NCBI RefSeq assembly: GCF_001563475.1
Contig: NZ_LPUT01000001.1
Coordinates: forward strand, 62,001-126,000
Direction of reading: 5' to 3'
DNA: 64,000 nt
DNA from: Sporosarcina sp. HYO08
GTDB taxonomy: Bacteria; Bacillota; Bacilli; Bacillales_A; Planococcaceae
Part shown: piece by piece, positions 1 to 8,297 of the stretch
Position numbering within the stretch: position 1 is the stretch's first letter
Layout of the letters: every line of letters starts with the position of its first letter
Translations under genes and position numbers: made by a program
Notes under the pieces: model-generated
Told to the model about the DNA's origin: nothing
Databases searched by the model: none
Seen by the model: the letters and a program-made list of their open reading frames with translations, nothing else

Positions 1-195
1 TAACGGCAAGCTGATTTTAATGAGATAGAAGCCCAAAACGCTGTTTGAATACAAAAGATCCATTAGCGGATTAGCTTCTGTCACATGATCATTACGTAGC
101 CCGAGGTCTGTGAAGTAGGCGTCTGCTACGGCCAATAGGAAAAGGACTGTCACAAGATGTCTATAGTGAGTGATTATGGAGGATGCTGTATTCAT
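1..195 (-). CDS. DUF5658-like membrane protein, 3' part cut off by window edge
   Basis: This is the N-terminal 65 residues of a reverse-strand gene that runs off the window start. The reading frame is open from an ATG at 195, which follows a GGGAG ribosome binding site at about 203-208. Residues 13-25 are hydrophobic, and the segment D-A-Y-F-T-D followed by E-A-N-P-L-M resembles the start of DUF5658 family integral membrane proteins. The function of that family is not known to me. The gene reads away from the DoxX gene, with about 385 bp between them. Confidence 0.6.
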   Translation of the reverse strand, partial: MNTASSIITHYRHLVTVLFLLAVADAYFTDLGLRNDHVTEANPLMDLLYSNSVLGFYLIKISLPL

Positions 196-444
196 ATTCC
201 GCACTCCCTTCGGTTGAATTGCCGTGCGACTCTCATTTGTCGCGCGACATTTCAATGATATTTTGTTTGTAGAATTAGTGTTTGCAGTCAGTTGACAGTT
301 CATACAACTAAAAAATGAGTGAGTGGTAGAATTAGCTCATTCGGATCATAAATTTAGGCAGTAACCAGTCATTTCACATTCCATCCACAGAATTGAAGGA
401 GGAAGGCAGTAAATCCCTCCAATTATGAATAAAATAAAAAGGAT
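196..444. other. Intergenic region between the DUF5658-like and DoxX genes
   Basis: No gene is supported here. The stretch holds the ribosome binding site of the leftward gene, a perfect 12-bp palindrome TGTCGCGCGACA at 238-249 with a related GTGCGAC at 224-230, and a GGAGG-like stretch near 400 that is not followed by a convincing open frame. The palindrome may be a regulator site for the leftward gene. That is inference from position only. Confidence 0.4.
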
Positions 445-462
445 TTGTGAAGTCGTTCACAA
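445..462. promoter_or_regulatory. Rex-type operator, distal copy
   Basis: TTGTGAAGTCGTTCACAA is a perfect 7-4-7 inverted repeat. It matches the TTGTGAA-N4-TTCACAA sites known for the NADH-sensing repressor Rex in Firmicutes. It lies 42 bp (centre to centre) upstream of a second identical-type site, about four helical turns. Confidence 0.75.
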
Positions 463-486
463 CCATGACAAAACTTCTTGACAACC

Positions 487-504
487 TTGTGAAGAAGTTC
501 ACAA
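487..504. promoter_or_regulatory. Rex-type operator, proximal copy
   Basis: TTGTGAAGAAGTTCACAA is a second perfect 7-4-7 inverted repeat with the same half-sites as the one at 445-462. A TTGACA at 478-483 overlaps its left side. A second possible promoter, TTGTGT at 510-515 and TATAGT at 534-539 (18-bp spacer), lies just downstream. Either arrangement would let Rex block transcription of the DoxX gene when NADH is low. Confidence 0.75.
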
Positions 505-581
505 ATGTATTGTGTTGTCCCTTGTTTTTGCGTTATAGTACAGTCAAGAAAGGTTATAACAAACTAAAACAGAGGAGAGAG

Positions 582-1094
582 ATGACAATGAAACAAATCT
601 TAGAGAATAAAGTCGTTGCTGCATTGCTAACAGTTTTACGCATATGGCTCGGCGTACAGTGGTTGAAAGCAGGATTCGGAAAAGTAACTAGCGGATTTGA
701 TGCAGGCGGGTATTTGCAAGGGGCGATTGCAAAATCACAAGGTGAAAATCCAGTTGTACAAGGCTGGTATGCTTCGTTTCTAGAAAATGTTGCATTGCCG
801 AATGCAGGTTTATTTAGTTTTCTTGTTGCATGGGGAGAGTTGCTTGTTGGAGTAGGATTAATACTTGGGGCGTTAACAGTTCCTGCGTTAGCAGCGGCTG
901 GTTTCATGAACTTGAATTTCTTATGGGCTGGCACAATTAGTATAAATCCTACATTATTACTAATAACGGTCGTTTTACTACTCACAGCAAAAAGTGCAGC
1001 ATATTTCGGTGCGGATCGCTTTATCATCCCAGCTGTTCGTGAAATCGATGTTCAGAAAAAACGCTATGATACAGCAGTTGAAACAAGTTTATAA
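582..1094 (+). CDS. DoxX family membrane protein
   Basis: A 170-residue protein with about four hydrophobic segments. The first segment carries R-I-W-L-G-V-Q-W-L-K-A-G-F-G-K, typical of DoxX/TQO-small-subunit-like membrane proteins. The frame stays open upstream to 447, but that part covers the two Rex operators, so I place the start at the ATG at 582 after AGAGGAGAGA at 571-580; the ATG at 588 is equally possible. DoxX proteins are linked to redox stress and thiol homeostasis in some bacteria, but the role here is not established. The gene is monocistronic, ending in a terminator, and is probably repressed by Rex. Family assignment is confident and function is not. Confidence 0.8.
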   Translation: MTMKQILENKVVAALLTVLRIWLGVQWLKAGFGKVTSGFDAGGYLQGAIAKSQGENPVVQGWYASFLENVALPNAGLFSFLVAWGELLVGVGLILGALTVPALAAAGFMNLNFLWAGTISINPTLLLITVVLLLTAKSAAYFGADRFIIPAVREIDVQKKRYDTAVETSL

Positions 1095-1106
1095 AAATGA
1101 TTAAGG

Positions 1107-1147
1107 AAAGCTTGTTCGTTCTTTCAAAGAGAACGAACAAGCTTTTA
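1107..1147 (+). terminator. Rho-independent terminator after the DoxX gene
   Basis: A long stem beginning AAAGCTTGTTCGTTCT pairs with GAACGAACAAGCTTTT across a 5-7 nt loop, followed by TTTTATT. Confidence 0.85.
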
Positions 1148-1310
1148 TTGGAATCCCGATCTAAATTATTGACAATACCTAGGAATCTATTAAAATTATA
1201 GTTAAGAATATTCCGACTACTGTGCGTGCCATTAAAAAAACGCACCTAATCCTTTACTCATTTTTCAAGTTAAAAATCCAAAGTGCTTTTCTGGTATTTT
1301 GTTTTCGGTT

Positions 1311-1352
1311 TTGTTATCATTAGAATTGTATCTAGATAATAATCATTATTAT
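1311..1352 (+). promoter_or_regulatory. katA promoter with PerR/Fur-type box
   Basis: ATAATAATCATTATTAT at 1336-1352 is a perfect palindrome centred on C1344. Its 7-1-7 core differs from the PerR consensus (TTATAATNATTATAA) and the Fur consensus (TGATAATNATTATCA) by about one base per half. It overlaps the likely -10 (GATAAT, 1335-1340), which lies 18 bp after TTGTTA at 1311-1316. Position directly before catalase makes PerR the likely repressor; Fur cannot be excluded by sequence alone. Confidence 0.7.
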
Positions 1353-1368
1353 GTAGGAGTGATAATAA

Positions 1369-2859
1369 TTGAGTAAACAAGAAAATAACAAAAGAAGATT
1401 AACGACGGCTGCGGGGGCGCCGGTGCCGGACAACCATAATTCCATGACAGCGGGACCAAGAGGACCGATGTTGCTGCAAGACGTTTGGTTCTTGGAAAAA
1501 ATGGCGCATTTTGATCGCGAAGTGATTCCAGAGCGCCGGATGCATGCAAAAGGTTCAGGAGCTTACGGGACTTTCACAGTGACTCATGATATTACAAAAT
1601 ACTCAAAAGCTAAAATCTTCTCGGAAATCGGCAAGAAAACAGATATGTTCATTCGTTTTTCCACAGTAGCCGGCGAGCGCGGGGCAGCCGATGCTGAGCG
1701 TGACATTCGAGGATTCTCAATGCGTTTTTATACAGAGGAAGGAAACTGGGATATTGTTGGAAACAATACACCTGTCTTTTTCTTTAGAGATCCCTTACAT
1801 TTCCCTGACTTAAACCATGCTGTAAAACGTGATCCACGTACAAACATGCGTAGTGCTAATAATAACTGGGATTTTTGGACTTCCCTGCCAGAAGCATTGC
1901 ACCAAGTTACGATTGTTATGAGTGAACGTGGTATTCCTAAATCTTACCGTACAATGCATGGCTTTGGGAGTCATACATTTAGTATGATCAATGAAAACAA
2001 CGAGCGCGTTTGGGTAAAATTTCATATGCGTTCACAGCAAGGCATTGAGAATTTAACGGATGAAGAAGCGGCGGAACTGGTTGGAGTAGACCGCGAAAGC
2101 CACCAGCGAGATCTCTATGAAAATATTGAAGAAGGCAATTTCCCAAAATGGAAAATGTATATTCAAGTGATGACAGAAGAAGAAGCAAACAATATGCCGT
2201 ATAATCCATTCGATTTAACAAAAGTTTGGTATAAAAAGGATTTCCCATTAATTGAAGTCGGCGAATTTGAGTTAAATCGAAACCCTGATAACTATTTCGC
2301 GGAAGTAGAACAAGCGGCATTTACACCGGCAAACGTTGTGCCTGGTATTGGCTTTTCACCGGATAAAATGTTGCAAGGGCGTCTATTTTCTTACGGCGAT
2401 GCGCAGCGTTACCGCTTAGGTGTAAATCACCATCAAATTCCAGTGAACCAGCCAAGATGTCCATTCCATAGCTTCCACCGTGATGGTGCGATGCGTGTAG
2501 ATGGCAATATGGGCAGCACGATCCATTATGAACCAAACAGCTATGGCGAATGGAAGCAGCAGCCGGAATACAAAGAGCCGGCACTTGATCTGTTCGGAAA
2601 TGCCGATCGTTGGAATTTCGAGGAAGATGATGACAACTATTTCGAACAGCCTGGTAAACTCTTTAACTTGATGAGTGATGAGCAGAAACAAGTATTGTTT
2701 GAAAATACGGCACGAAATATTGGGCCTGCTGAGAAATTCATTCAACTTCGTCATATTATGCACTGCTACAAAGCAGATCCAGCTTATGGGCAAGGCGTTG
2801 CAGAAGCACTTGGCATTACTTGGGATGAAGTAGAAGCCGCAATTAGTTTAGAAGATTAA
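1369..2859 (+). CDS. katA: Heme catalase KatA (small-subunit clade)
   Basis: Catalase of 496 residues that converts hydrogen peroxide to water and oxygen in the cytoplasm. The distal heme histidine is His59 in R-M-H-A-K-G, the catalytic asparagine lies in V-G-N-N-T-P (residues 130-135), and the proximal heme ligand is Tyr342 in R-L-F-S-Y-G-D. Length fits the small-subunit vegetative catalases of bacilli. The start is a TTG at 1369 preceded by GGAG at about 1356; the following [14 protein letters not shown] segment is typical of the family N-terminus. The gene is monocistronic, with a PerR/Fur-type box over its promoter, so induction by peroxide is expected. Confidence 0.96.
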   Translation: MSKQENNKRRLTTAAGAPVPDNHNSMTAGPRGPMLLQDVWFLEKMAHFDREVIPERRMHAKGSGAYGTFTVTHDITKYSKAKIFSEIGKKTDMFIRFSTVAGERGAADAERDIRGFSMRFYTEEGNWDIVGNNTPVFFFRDPLHFPDLNHAVKRDPRTNMRSANNNWDFWTSLPEALHQVTIVMSERGIPKSYRTMHGFGSHTFSMINENNERVWVKFHMRSQQGIENLTDEEAAELVGVDRESHQRDLYENIEEGNFPKWKMYIQVMTEEEANNMPYNPFDLTKVWYKKDFPLIEVGEFELNRNPDNYFAEVEQAAFTPANVVPGIGFSPDKMLQGRLFSYGDAQRYRLGVNHHQIPVNQPRCPFHSFHRDGAMRVDGNMGSTIHYEPNSYGEWKQQPEYKEPALDLFGNADRWNFEEDDDNYFEQPGKLFNLMSDEQKQVLFENTARNIGPAEKFIQLRHIMHCYKADPAYGQGVAEALGITWDEVEAAISLED

Positions 2860-2868
2860 ATGACATCA

Positions 2869-2920
2869 AAAAAACCGTCCGAAAATTTAGGGAATACCCT
2901 GAATTTTAGGGCGGTTTTTT
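2869..2920 (+). terminator. Terminator after katA
   Basis: AAAACCGTCC...GGGCGGTTTTTT forms a stem with an inner pairing of TTTAGGG and CCCTGAATTTTAG arms, followed by a run of six T. Confidence 0.8.
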
Positions 2921-2984
2921 CGCATCTTTCCAACCATTCATGTAATATGAAAGGAACGTTAATTGGCAAAGTGGGGGATTTGGA

Positions 2985-3782
2985 ATGAATAACATTATTT
3001 CAATTGAAAATGGGATGCTTAGAAAAGGAAATAAGGAAATTTTACAAGATATTAATTGGACGATACAAGAGGGGGAACATTGGGGGCTGCTAGGATTAAA
3101 CGGGTCCGGTAAAACGTCGTTGTTGAATATCATTTCCGCCTATCAGTTTCCTTCATCGGGTGAAGTGCATGTGCTTGGCAAACAATTTGGCAAAACGAGT
3201 TTACCTGAACTTAGAAAAGAAATTGGTTTTGTCAGCAATTCGCTAGATCGATTTGCGCAGTTTTTTCAAAATGAAACGGTTGAAAGAATCATCGTCAGTG
3301 GGAAATTTGCTAGTTTTGGCATTCACGAGAAAGTATTGCAGGAGGATTGGGAAAGGGCTAATGCCTTACTTGAACAGTTACGCTTAACCCATTTGAAAGG
3401 GAAGTCTTATCAATTATTATCAGAAGGGGAAAAGCGCCGTGTCCTTATTGCGCGATCCATTATGAGCGATCCAAAAATGCTTATATTAGATGAACCTTGC
3501 TCGGGATTGGATATATTGTCCCGCGAACAATTTCTTCAGTCCGTTAACCAAGTGATTGAAAATAAATGTCATGTTGTTTACGTGACACATCATATAGAAG
3601 AGTTGGTGGAAGGAATTTCCCATGTTTTGCTATTAAAAGATGGCAAGATCGTTGCTGCTGGTCCGAAAAAGGAGGTATTGCAAGAAGATTTGTTAAGTGA
3701 AACGTTCCAAGTACCGGTGCGGATCAACTGGGAGGATGGCCGCCCATTGTTAGGAATAAATAAAACGCCCATGGGTATTTAA
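2985..3782 (+). CDS. Orphan ABC transporter ATP-binding protein, YlmA-like
   Basis: An ATPase of 265 residues. Walker A is G-L-N-G-S-G-K-T near residues 38-45, the signature is L-S-E-G-E-K-R-R near 145 and Walker B is M-L-I-L-D-E-P near 164. It resembles B. subtilis YlmA, a single ATPase domain without a co-encoded permease. The neighbours here (catalase, then an oxidase-type operon) also encode no permease or binding protein. Substrate and partner are unknown. The start is the ATG at 2985 after GTGGGGGAT. It may be transcribed alone, since terminators lie on both sides. Confidence 0.85.
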   Translation: MNNIISIENGMLRKGNKEILQDINWTIQEGEHWGLLGLNGSGKTSLLNIISAYQFPSSGEVHVLGKQFGKTSLPELRKEIGFVSNSLDRFAQFFQNETVERIIVSGKFASFGIHEKVLQEDWERANALLEQLRLTHLKGKSYQLLSEGEKRRVLIARSIMSDPKMLILDEPCSGLDILSREQFLQSVNQVIENKCHVVYVTHHIEELVEGISHVLLLKDGKIVAAGPKKEVLQEDLLSETFQVPVRINWEDGRPLLGINKTPMGI

Positions 3783-3797
3783 TCTAAATAATCTGTT

Positions 3798-3836
3798 GAC
3801 AAACATGTAGGGCAACTCCCTCATGTTTGTTTTTTT
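3798..3836 (+). terminator. Terminator after the YlmA-like gene
   Basis: ACAAACATG pairs with CATGTTTGT around a 14-nt loop that itself contains AGGG/CCCT arms, followed by seven T. Confidence 0.85.
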
Positions 3837-3882
3837 ATTCCCTGCCATGGAAACCTTGCTAGGATGACCTCTGCGAACCAGT

Positions 3883-3930
3883 TGTGATAAAAATCACAGC
3901 CCTTTCTGGAAATTGTCCGTACGATTAAAT
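3883..3930 (+). promoter_or_regulatory. Crp/Fnr-type box and promoter of the first heme-copper operon
   Basis: TGTGATAAAAATCACA at 3883-3898 is a perfect TGTGA-N6-TCACA palindrome, centre 3890.5. A -10-like TACGAT at 3920-3925 would put the start site near 3932, so the box would sit at about -41.5, the class II activation position of Crp/Fnr proteins. There is no good -35, as expected for an activated promoter. The start site is inferred, not seen. Confidence 0.7.
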
Positions 3931-4009
3931 TGTCATGGTTTGGTAACAATTCACTTGATTCAGTTTAGTTGGAAGTATGTGCTTAACCATCAAAGGAGGA
4001 TGTAGACAG

Positions 4010-4534
4010 ATGATTCAATTCATTGCATGGGTCGTAAGTTTATTCTGTATGTTGGCCATTGCGTTTGTTTTCGTATTTGTCGCATTGAAATCCGGCCAGA
4101 GAGAGAACTACGAACCAATCGTTAAAAAATGGTATAAGGTACGGAAAGTGTATGGCATTTCGCTCGTTGTTTTGATAGCGATTGTTAGCGTTTACACATT
4201 AAGAAATCTTCCGTACAACCAGCCGGTTTACGGAAAAGGAATTGAACCGATCGTAGTAGGTGTCGAAGCGTTTCAATTTGGCTTTGACATTAGCCAACGT
4301 GAATTTAATGTGGGCGACTCTGTAGAATTTGATGTGACAACGGCAGATGTAACGCATGGTTTTGGCATTTACGATGAAGACATGAACTTGATTGCCCAGA
4401 CACAAGCAATGCCAGAGTATACGAATACCGTATACATCACCTTCACAAAACCAGGAACTTACCAAATCTTATGTCTCGAGTATTGTGGTCTGGCACACCA
4501 CATTATGGTCGATCAGCTCGTTGTAAAAGAATAG
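4010..4534 (+). CDS. CuA-containing subunit II of a B-type heme-copper enzyme (operon 1)
   Basis: A 174-residue electron-entry subunit. Two N-terminal hydrophobic segments (about 1-26 and 46-64) are followed by a cupredoxin domain outside the membrane. All CuA ligands are visible: His116 in V-T-H-G-F, then Cys155, Glu157 (backbone ligand position), Cys159, His163 and Met166 in C-L-E-Y-C-G-L-A-H-H-I-M. An upstream ATG at 3977 is in frame, but AAAGGAGG at 3992-3999 selects the ATG at 4010. It starts an operon with subunit I and a small membrane protein. A CuA site means the donor is probably a cytochrome c rather than quinol. This is a cytochrome oxidase subunit II by family; the partner subunit I suggests nitric oxide reduction instead. 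Confidence 0.88.
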   Translation: MIQFIAWVVSLFCMLAIAFVFVFVALKSGQRENYEPIVKKWYKVRKVYGISLVVLIAIVSVYTLRNLPYNQPVYGKGIEPIVVGVEAFQFGFDISQREFNVGDSVEFDVTTADVTHGFGIYDEDMNLIAQTQAMPEYTNTVYITFTKPGTYQILCLEYCGLAHHIMVDQLVVKE

Positions 4535-4550
4535 GAAAGGAGCAGGAAGG

Positions 4551-6029
4551 ATGGGGGCAAATACTGTTTTAAAGACAAGAAATAATCAAGTCGTTTTACA
4601 GCTTATTATTTCTGGGGTTGTCATCGTCGCAATGATCGTTTTTGGCGTAATTATGTTACTGGCGCAAGGTGGGGTAATCGAGCTTAGCGCTGCGGCATTT
4701 TATCAAATGTTAACAATACATGGAACCGGTATGATCGGTGCGGCGGCTTTGGCAGGCAGCGCAGTGATGTGGTATTTTCTCGATCATTATGTCAATTTAT
4801 CCAAAAAAATTTTTAATACAAATCTAATTTGCTTTTTAATCGGTGTTGTGATGGTAATCATCGGTGTGTTTTCTTTTGAATATGCAAGTGGGTGGACATT
4901 TTTATATCCACTTCCGGCGTTATCGGCAGGCGCATGGGGAACAGTTGGCGCACTGCTTTACCTCGGCGGCATGCTGCTTATAGGGGTTGGCTTTTTATTA
5001 TTATTTATCGATACGGGAAGGGCAATTATTCAAAAATACGGAAGTCTAGGAAAAGGGCTCGGCTGGGATGTCATTGCTGGGAAGAAATCCGAACTGGATG
5101 CACCGCCGGCAGCTGTTGTAGCGAGTACAATGGTGACAATCGTGAATATTTCCGCTTTAACGGCAGGAGCGACAGTTCTTGTTATGAATATTATTAATGT
5201 CGTGAATCCAGCAATTACATTTGATCCTTTACTTGCGAAAAACTTAACCTATGCGTTTGGTCATATTTTTGCTAACTCAACCATTTACATGGCAGTCGTT
5301 GCGGTGTATGAAATTTTATCACGGGCGACGAATCGACCTTGGAAATCTAATAAGCCATTTTTAATTGCCTGGACGTCGTCAACGATTTTAACAATGATTG
5401 TCTATCCGCATCATTTGCTGATGGATTCTGTGATGCCGAAATGGATTTTAGTTATGGGGCAAGTCTTATCTTATGCAAACGGATTGCCAGTCTTAATCAT
5501 TACCGCATACGGCGCATTAATGATCGTCTATAAATCTGGCATTAAGTGGGAAATGCCATCTGCTCTGATGTTTTTATCAATGTTCGGTTGGACTTCGGGG
5601 GCGATTCCTGCAATTGTTGATGCGACGATTGTCGTTAACCATGTCATGCACAACACGAAATGGGTGCCGGGTCATTTCCATTTGTATATGGGGCTTGGGG
5701 TTGTCGCGATGGTATTCGGCTTTATGTATTATTTAGCTAAAAACGATAGCAGCATTCAAACAAATGGCATGGATCGATTCGCTTTCGTCGTTTATTTATT
5801 ATCCATGTTGGGCGTAAGCGGATCGTTTCTTGTTTCGGGTGCAATCAGTACACCAAGACGTTTTGCAACACATATTCCAGAGTGGATGGGCCCGGCACAA
5901 TTTGGCGCCTACTCCGGTATTTTAGTTGCCCTTGCATTGTCTATTTTTATCATTCATTTTGTACGTTATCTTGTTGTTCGAAGAAAGGCATTGCCTACAA
6001 CCGGACGTGCGCAGCAAGGTATGATTTGA
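4551..6029 (+). CDS. Heme-copper catalytic subunit I lacking the active-site tyrosine; probable NO reductase (operon 1)
   Basis: A 492-residue membrane protein with about 12 hydrophobic segments. Metal ligands are intact: low-spin heme His57 (T-I-H-G-T-G) and His377, high-spin heme His375 (V-P-G-H-F-H), and CuB His238 (A-F-G-H), His287 and His288 (Y-P-H-H). In oxygen-reducing enzymes of the ba3 type a tyrosine four residues after the first CuB histidine is cross-linked to the next CuB histidine; here that position is Asn242. Loss of this tyrosine is known in nitric oxide reductase families of the superfamily, including the CuA-dependent enzyme of Bacillus azotoformans. I infer NO reduction. 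It is shorter than ba3 subunit I (about 560) and only distantly similar to the subunit at 14429. Spacing to subunit II is 16 bp. Confidence 0.82.
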   Translation: MGANTVLKTRNNQVVLQLIISGVVIVAMIVFGVIMLLAQGGVIELSAAAFYQMLTIHGTGMIGAAALAGSAVMWYFLDHYVNLSKKIFNTNLICFLIGVVMVIIGVFSFEYASGWTFLYPLPALSAGAWGTVGALLYLGGMLLIGVGFLLLFIDTGRAIIQKYGSLGKGLGWDVIAGKKSELDAPPAAVVASTMVTIVNISALTAGATVLVMNIINVVNPAITFDPLLAKNLTYAFGHIFANSTIYMAVVAVYEILSRATNRPWKSNKPFLIAWTSSTILTMIVYPHHLLMDSVMPKWILVMGQVLSYANGLPVLIITAYGALMIVYKSGIKWEMPSALMFLSMFGWTSGAIPAIVDATIVVNHVMHNTKWVPGHFHLYMGLGVVAMVFGFMYYLAKNDSSIQTNGMDRFAFVVYLLSMLGVSGSFLVSGAISTPRRFATHIPEWMGPAQFGAYSGILVALALSIFIIHFVRYLVVRRKALPTTGRAQQGMI

Positions 6030-6067
6030 AATAAGTGGCGCAACAATCGTGAAAGGAGAGTTTCAAG

Positions 6068-6634
6068 ATGAAACAAATGATTGGCGGGGGGATTTTGTTT
6101 CTATTGTTAGGAATTCCTTTTACGATTGTTTTTTTGGAGTCGATGATGGTGATCCATATGCTCGTTCAAATCCCATTGCTCATACTTGCGGGGTGGTTGA
6201 TGGGGGCAGGCGTGCTACAAAAGTTCCCACGTTTTTTTGCAAATTGGAATGGCAATGGCGTTTCGGGTATTTTACTAGTATCGATTATTTTAATGTACTG
6301 GATGCTACCGCGTGCGATGGACGAAGCATTGTTAGGCGGTTGGATAGAATTGTTTAAATTTATTAGCCTGCCCGTTGCTGGACTATTCATTAGAGATAGT
6401 TGGACTAAACTAAAAACGAATGGAAAAAGCTTTGTTTTTTTAAACTTCCTGTCGATGTTTGGATTAATGGGCTGGTTATACATGGATGCACCGATTCAAT
6501 TGTGCAACAATTACTTGGAGTTAGAGCAAAAAGCATTGGGCTGGGGGTTTTTGGCCATTACGTTGGCGATGATTTTATATTTGTTACAGAACGTTTTTAT
6601 GGATCATTCTGGCAGGGAGCACGAACCATTATGA
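6068..6634 (+). CDS. Small integral membrane protein of heme-copper operon 1
   Basis: A 188-residue protein with about five hydrophobic segments and no family name I recognise. It is clearly homologous to the protein at 16854-17408, which sits at the end of the second heme-copper operon. Shared blocks are E-S-M-x-V/I-I-H-M, W-N-x-x-G-x-x-G-I-L-L, Y-W-M-x-P-R-x-M-D-E-A-L, F-K-F-I-S-L-P, R-D-S-W and Q-L-C-N-N-Y-L. Conserved His, Met, Cys and acidic residues in or near the membrane suggest metal or heme handling, an assembly role or an accessory subunit. The ATG at 6068 follows GGAGAG. It is 38 bp after subunit I and ends the operon. Confidence 0.75.
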   Translation: MKQMIGGGILFLLLGIPFTIVFLESMMVIHMLVQIPLLILAGWLMGAGVLQKFPRFFANWNGNGVSGILLVSIILMYWMLPRAMDEALLGGWIELFKFISLPVAGLFIRDSWTKLKTNGKSFVFLNFLSMFGLMGWLYMDAPIQLCNNYLELEQKALGWGFLAITLAMILYLLQNVFMDHSGREHEPL

Positions 6635-6638
6635 AGGA

Positions 6639-6671
6639 ACACGGAAGAGGCTGCGATCTTCCGTGTTTTTC
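6639..6671 (+). terminator. Terminator of heme-copper operon 1
   Basis: ACACGGAAGA pairs with TCTTCCGTGT around an 8-nt loop, followed by TTTTC. Confidence 0.88.
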
Positions 6672-6719
6672 TTTTTCAGGGGTGAATTGAAACCGTTTAC
6701 ATCTTTTTGTGAAAACTGA

Positions 6720-6772
6720 TTGACAATTTTCTCTCTTACAACTATTATGCTAATAACGACTAAATAGCGACA
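6720..6772 (+). promoter_or_regulatory. Promoter and RCGAC direct-repeat operator of the NhaC-type gene
   Basis: TTGACA at 6720-6725 and TATTAT at 6743-6748 are separated by 17 bp, a near-consensus sigma-A promoter. The start site is expected near 6755. ACGACTAAATAGCGACA at 6756-6772 lies right on it and matches GCGACTATTTAACGACA at 9835-9851 in pattern: RCGAC, six A/T-rich bases, RCGAC, A. I propose it as the operator of the regulator encoded at 8564-9814, acting as a repressor here. Confidence 0.65.
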
Positions 6773-6814
6773 CTTATTAATTTTATGAAAACTCTATTCT
6801 AGGGGGAGAGTAGG

Positions 6815-8260
6815 ATGGAACGGCAGAGTGAGAAAAAAATTGGTTTTTGGTTAGCTTTACTTCCATTAGCACTCATGATCGTTGTGATGATTATAACAGT
6901 TGTCAAGTTGGAGCAAGGGCCTCACATGCCGCTCATCGTCGGAACGTCGACGGCTGCACTCGTTGCGTGGAAGATCGGTTTCACTTGGAAAGAAATTGAG
7001 GAAATGATGTATAAAGGGATTCGGCTGGCACTCCCAGCTGTCGTCATTATTATGTTAGTCGGACTCACGATTGGTTCTTGGATGGGCGGCGGAATTGTCG
7101 CAACGATGATTTATTACGGGTTGCAAATTATTACGCCATCCTGGTTCCTCGTTGCGATTTGCCTCATTTGCTGTATCGTTTCACTTGCAATCGGGAGTTC
7201 TTGGTCAACGATGGGAACGATCGGTGTCGCAGGAATGGGAATCGGTCTAAGTATGGGGATTCCGGCAGGGATGATTGCAGGTGCGATTATTTCTGGGGCA
7301 TACTTTGGAGATAAAATGTCCCCGTTATCCGATACAACGAACTTAGCTGCCGGATTAACTGGAACGGACTTATTTGACCATATTAAACATATGTTATACA
7401 CGACAATTCCGGGTCTAGCGATCGCACTCGGTGTTTATACATTTTTAGGGAATAAATTTGCGACATCGAAAATGGAAGCAGTTGAAATCGCGCAAACGGC
7501 GAAAGTTTTGCAGGAAAGCTTCCTTATTTCACCATGGTTATTGCTTATTCCATTGGCAGTCATTGTACTTGTCGCAACGAAAGTGCCTGCTGTTCCGGCA
7601 TTGATCATCGGAATTATCTTAGGATTCTTATCTCAAGTTTTCGTACAAGGAGACACACTTGTTAGTGGTCTTGAAGCATTGCAAAGCGGTTTTACGATCG
7701 CTACGGGGAATGAAATGGTCGATGCACTTTTCAATGGCGGCGGATTGGATTCGATGATGTACACCGTTTCTATGACGATCGTTGCGATGACTTTCGGCGG
7801 TATTTTAGAGTTTTCTGGCATGTTGAAGGCATTGATGGAACAATTAATGAAAATTGTAAAATCTACAGGTTCTTTAATCGCATCAACGATCGGTGCTTGT
7901 TTCTTGACGAATGCATCTTGTTCAGAACAATATATTTCTGTCGTTGTTCCGGCGCGCATGTTTAGTAAAGCGTACAGGGAGAAAGGACTTCATTCGAAAA
8001 ATTTGTCCCGTGCATTAGAAGACGGCGGTACACTTACGTCGGTTTTCATTCCGTGGAATACATGCGGTGTCTTCATCCTCGGAACGCTTGGCGTCAGTGT
8101 TGTTCAATATGGACCATATGCAATCTTAAACTTAGTCGTTCCGCTTATTTCGATTTTCTACGCGATGACTGGTTTAACAATCGTGAAGTTAACGGAACAA
8201 GAGAAGAAAGAACTGAAAGAACAAGAACTGAAAAACGAAAATGTTGGTTTAGAATCCTGA
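6815..8260 (+). CDS. NhaC-family Na+/H+ antiporter-type transporter
   Basis: A 481-residue membrane protein with about 12 hydrophobic segments, consistent with the NhaC/MleN family. Features seen include G-A-Y-F-G-D-K-M-S-P-L-S-D-T-T-N-L-A near residue 165, a strongly conserved NhaC block, and T-N-A-S-C-S-E-Q-Y near 367. NhaC proteins exchange Na+ for protons, and MleN of B. subtilis couples malate/lactate exchange to this. The shared operator with the enolase-superfamily gene suggests that its job is uptake or export of a catabolic substrate rather than general pH homeostasis. The ATG at 6815 follows AGGGGGAGAG. It is a single-gene unit. Confidence 0.88.
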   Translation: MERQSEKKIGFWLALLPLALMIVVMIITVVKLEQGPHMPLIVGTSTAALVAWKIGFTWKEIEEMMYKGIRLALPAVVIIMLVGLTIGSWMGGGIVATMIYYGLQIITPSWFLVAICLICCIVSLAIGSSWSTMGTIGVAGMGIGLSMGIPAGMIAGAIISGAYFGDKMSPLSDTTNLAAGLTGTDLFDHIKHMLYTTIPGLAIALGVYTFLGNKFATSKMEAVEIAQTAKVLQESFLISPWLLLIPLAVIVLVATKVPAVPALIIGIILGFLSQVFVQGDTLVSGLEALQSGFTIATGNEMVDALFNGGGLDSMMYTVSMTIVAMTFGGILEFSGMLKALMEQLMKIVKSTGSLIASTIGACFLTNASCSEQYISVVVPARMFSKAYREKGLHSKNLSRALEDGGTLTSVFIPWNTCGVFILGTLGVSVVQYGPYAILNLVVPLISIFYAMTGLTIVKLTEQEKKELKEQELKNENVGLES

Positions 8261-8263
8261 ATG

Positions 8264-8294
8264 AAAAAAAGAGTCTCTATGGAGGCTCTTTTTT
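8264..8294 (+). terminator. Terminator after the NhaC-type gene
   Basis: AAAAAAGAGTCTC and GAGGCTCTTTTTT pair around TATG; the hairpin works in both directions. Confidence 0.85.
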
Positions 8295-8297
8295 GGC

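Noticed and set aside
447-581. N-terminal extension of the DoxX protein
   Set aside because: The in-frame GTG at 447 has no ribosome binding site and the 45 codons cover both Rex operators; the ATG at 582 has a clear site.
4551-6029. Annotation as ordinary cytochrome c oxidase subunit I
   Set aside because: The cross-linked tyrosine position is Asn242, so oxygen reduction should not be assumed.
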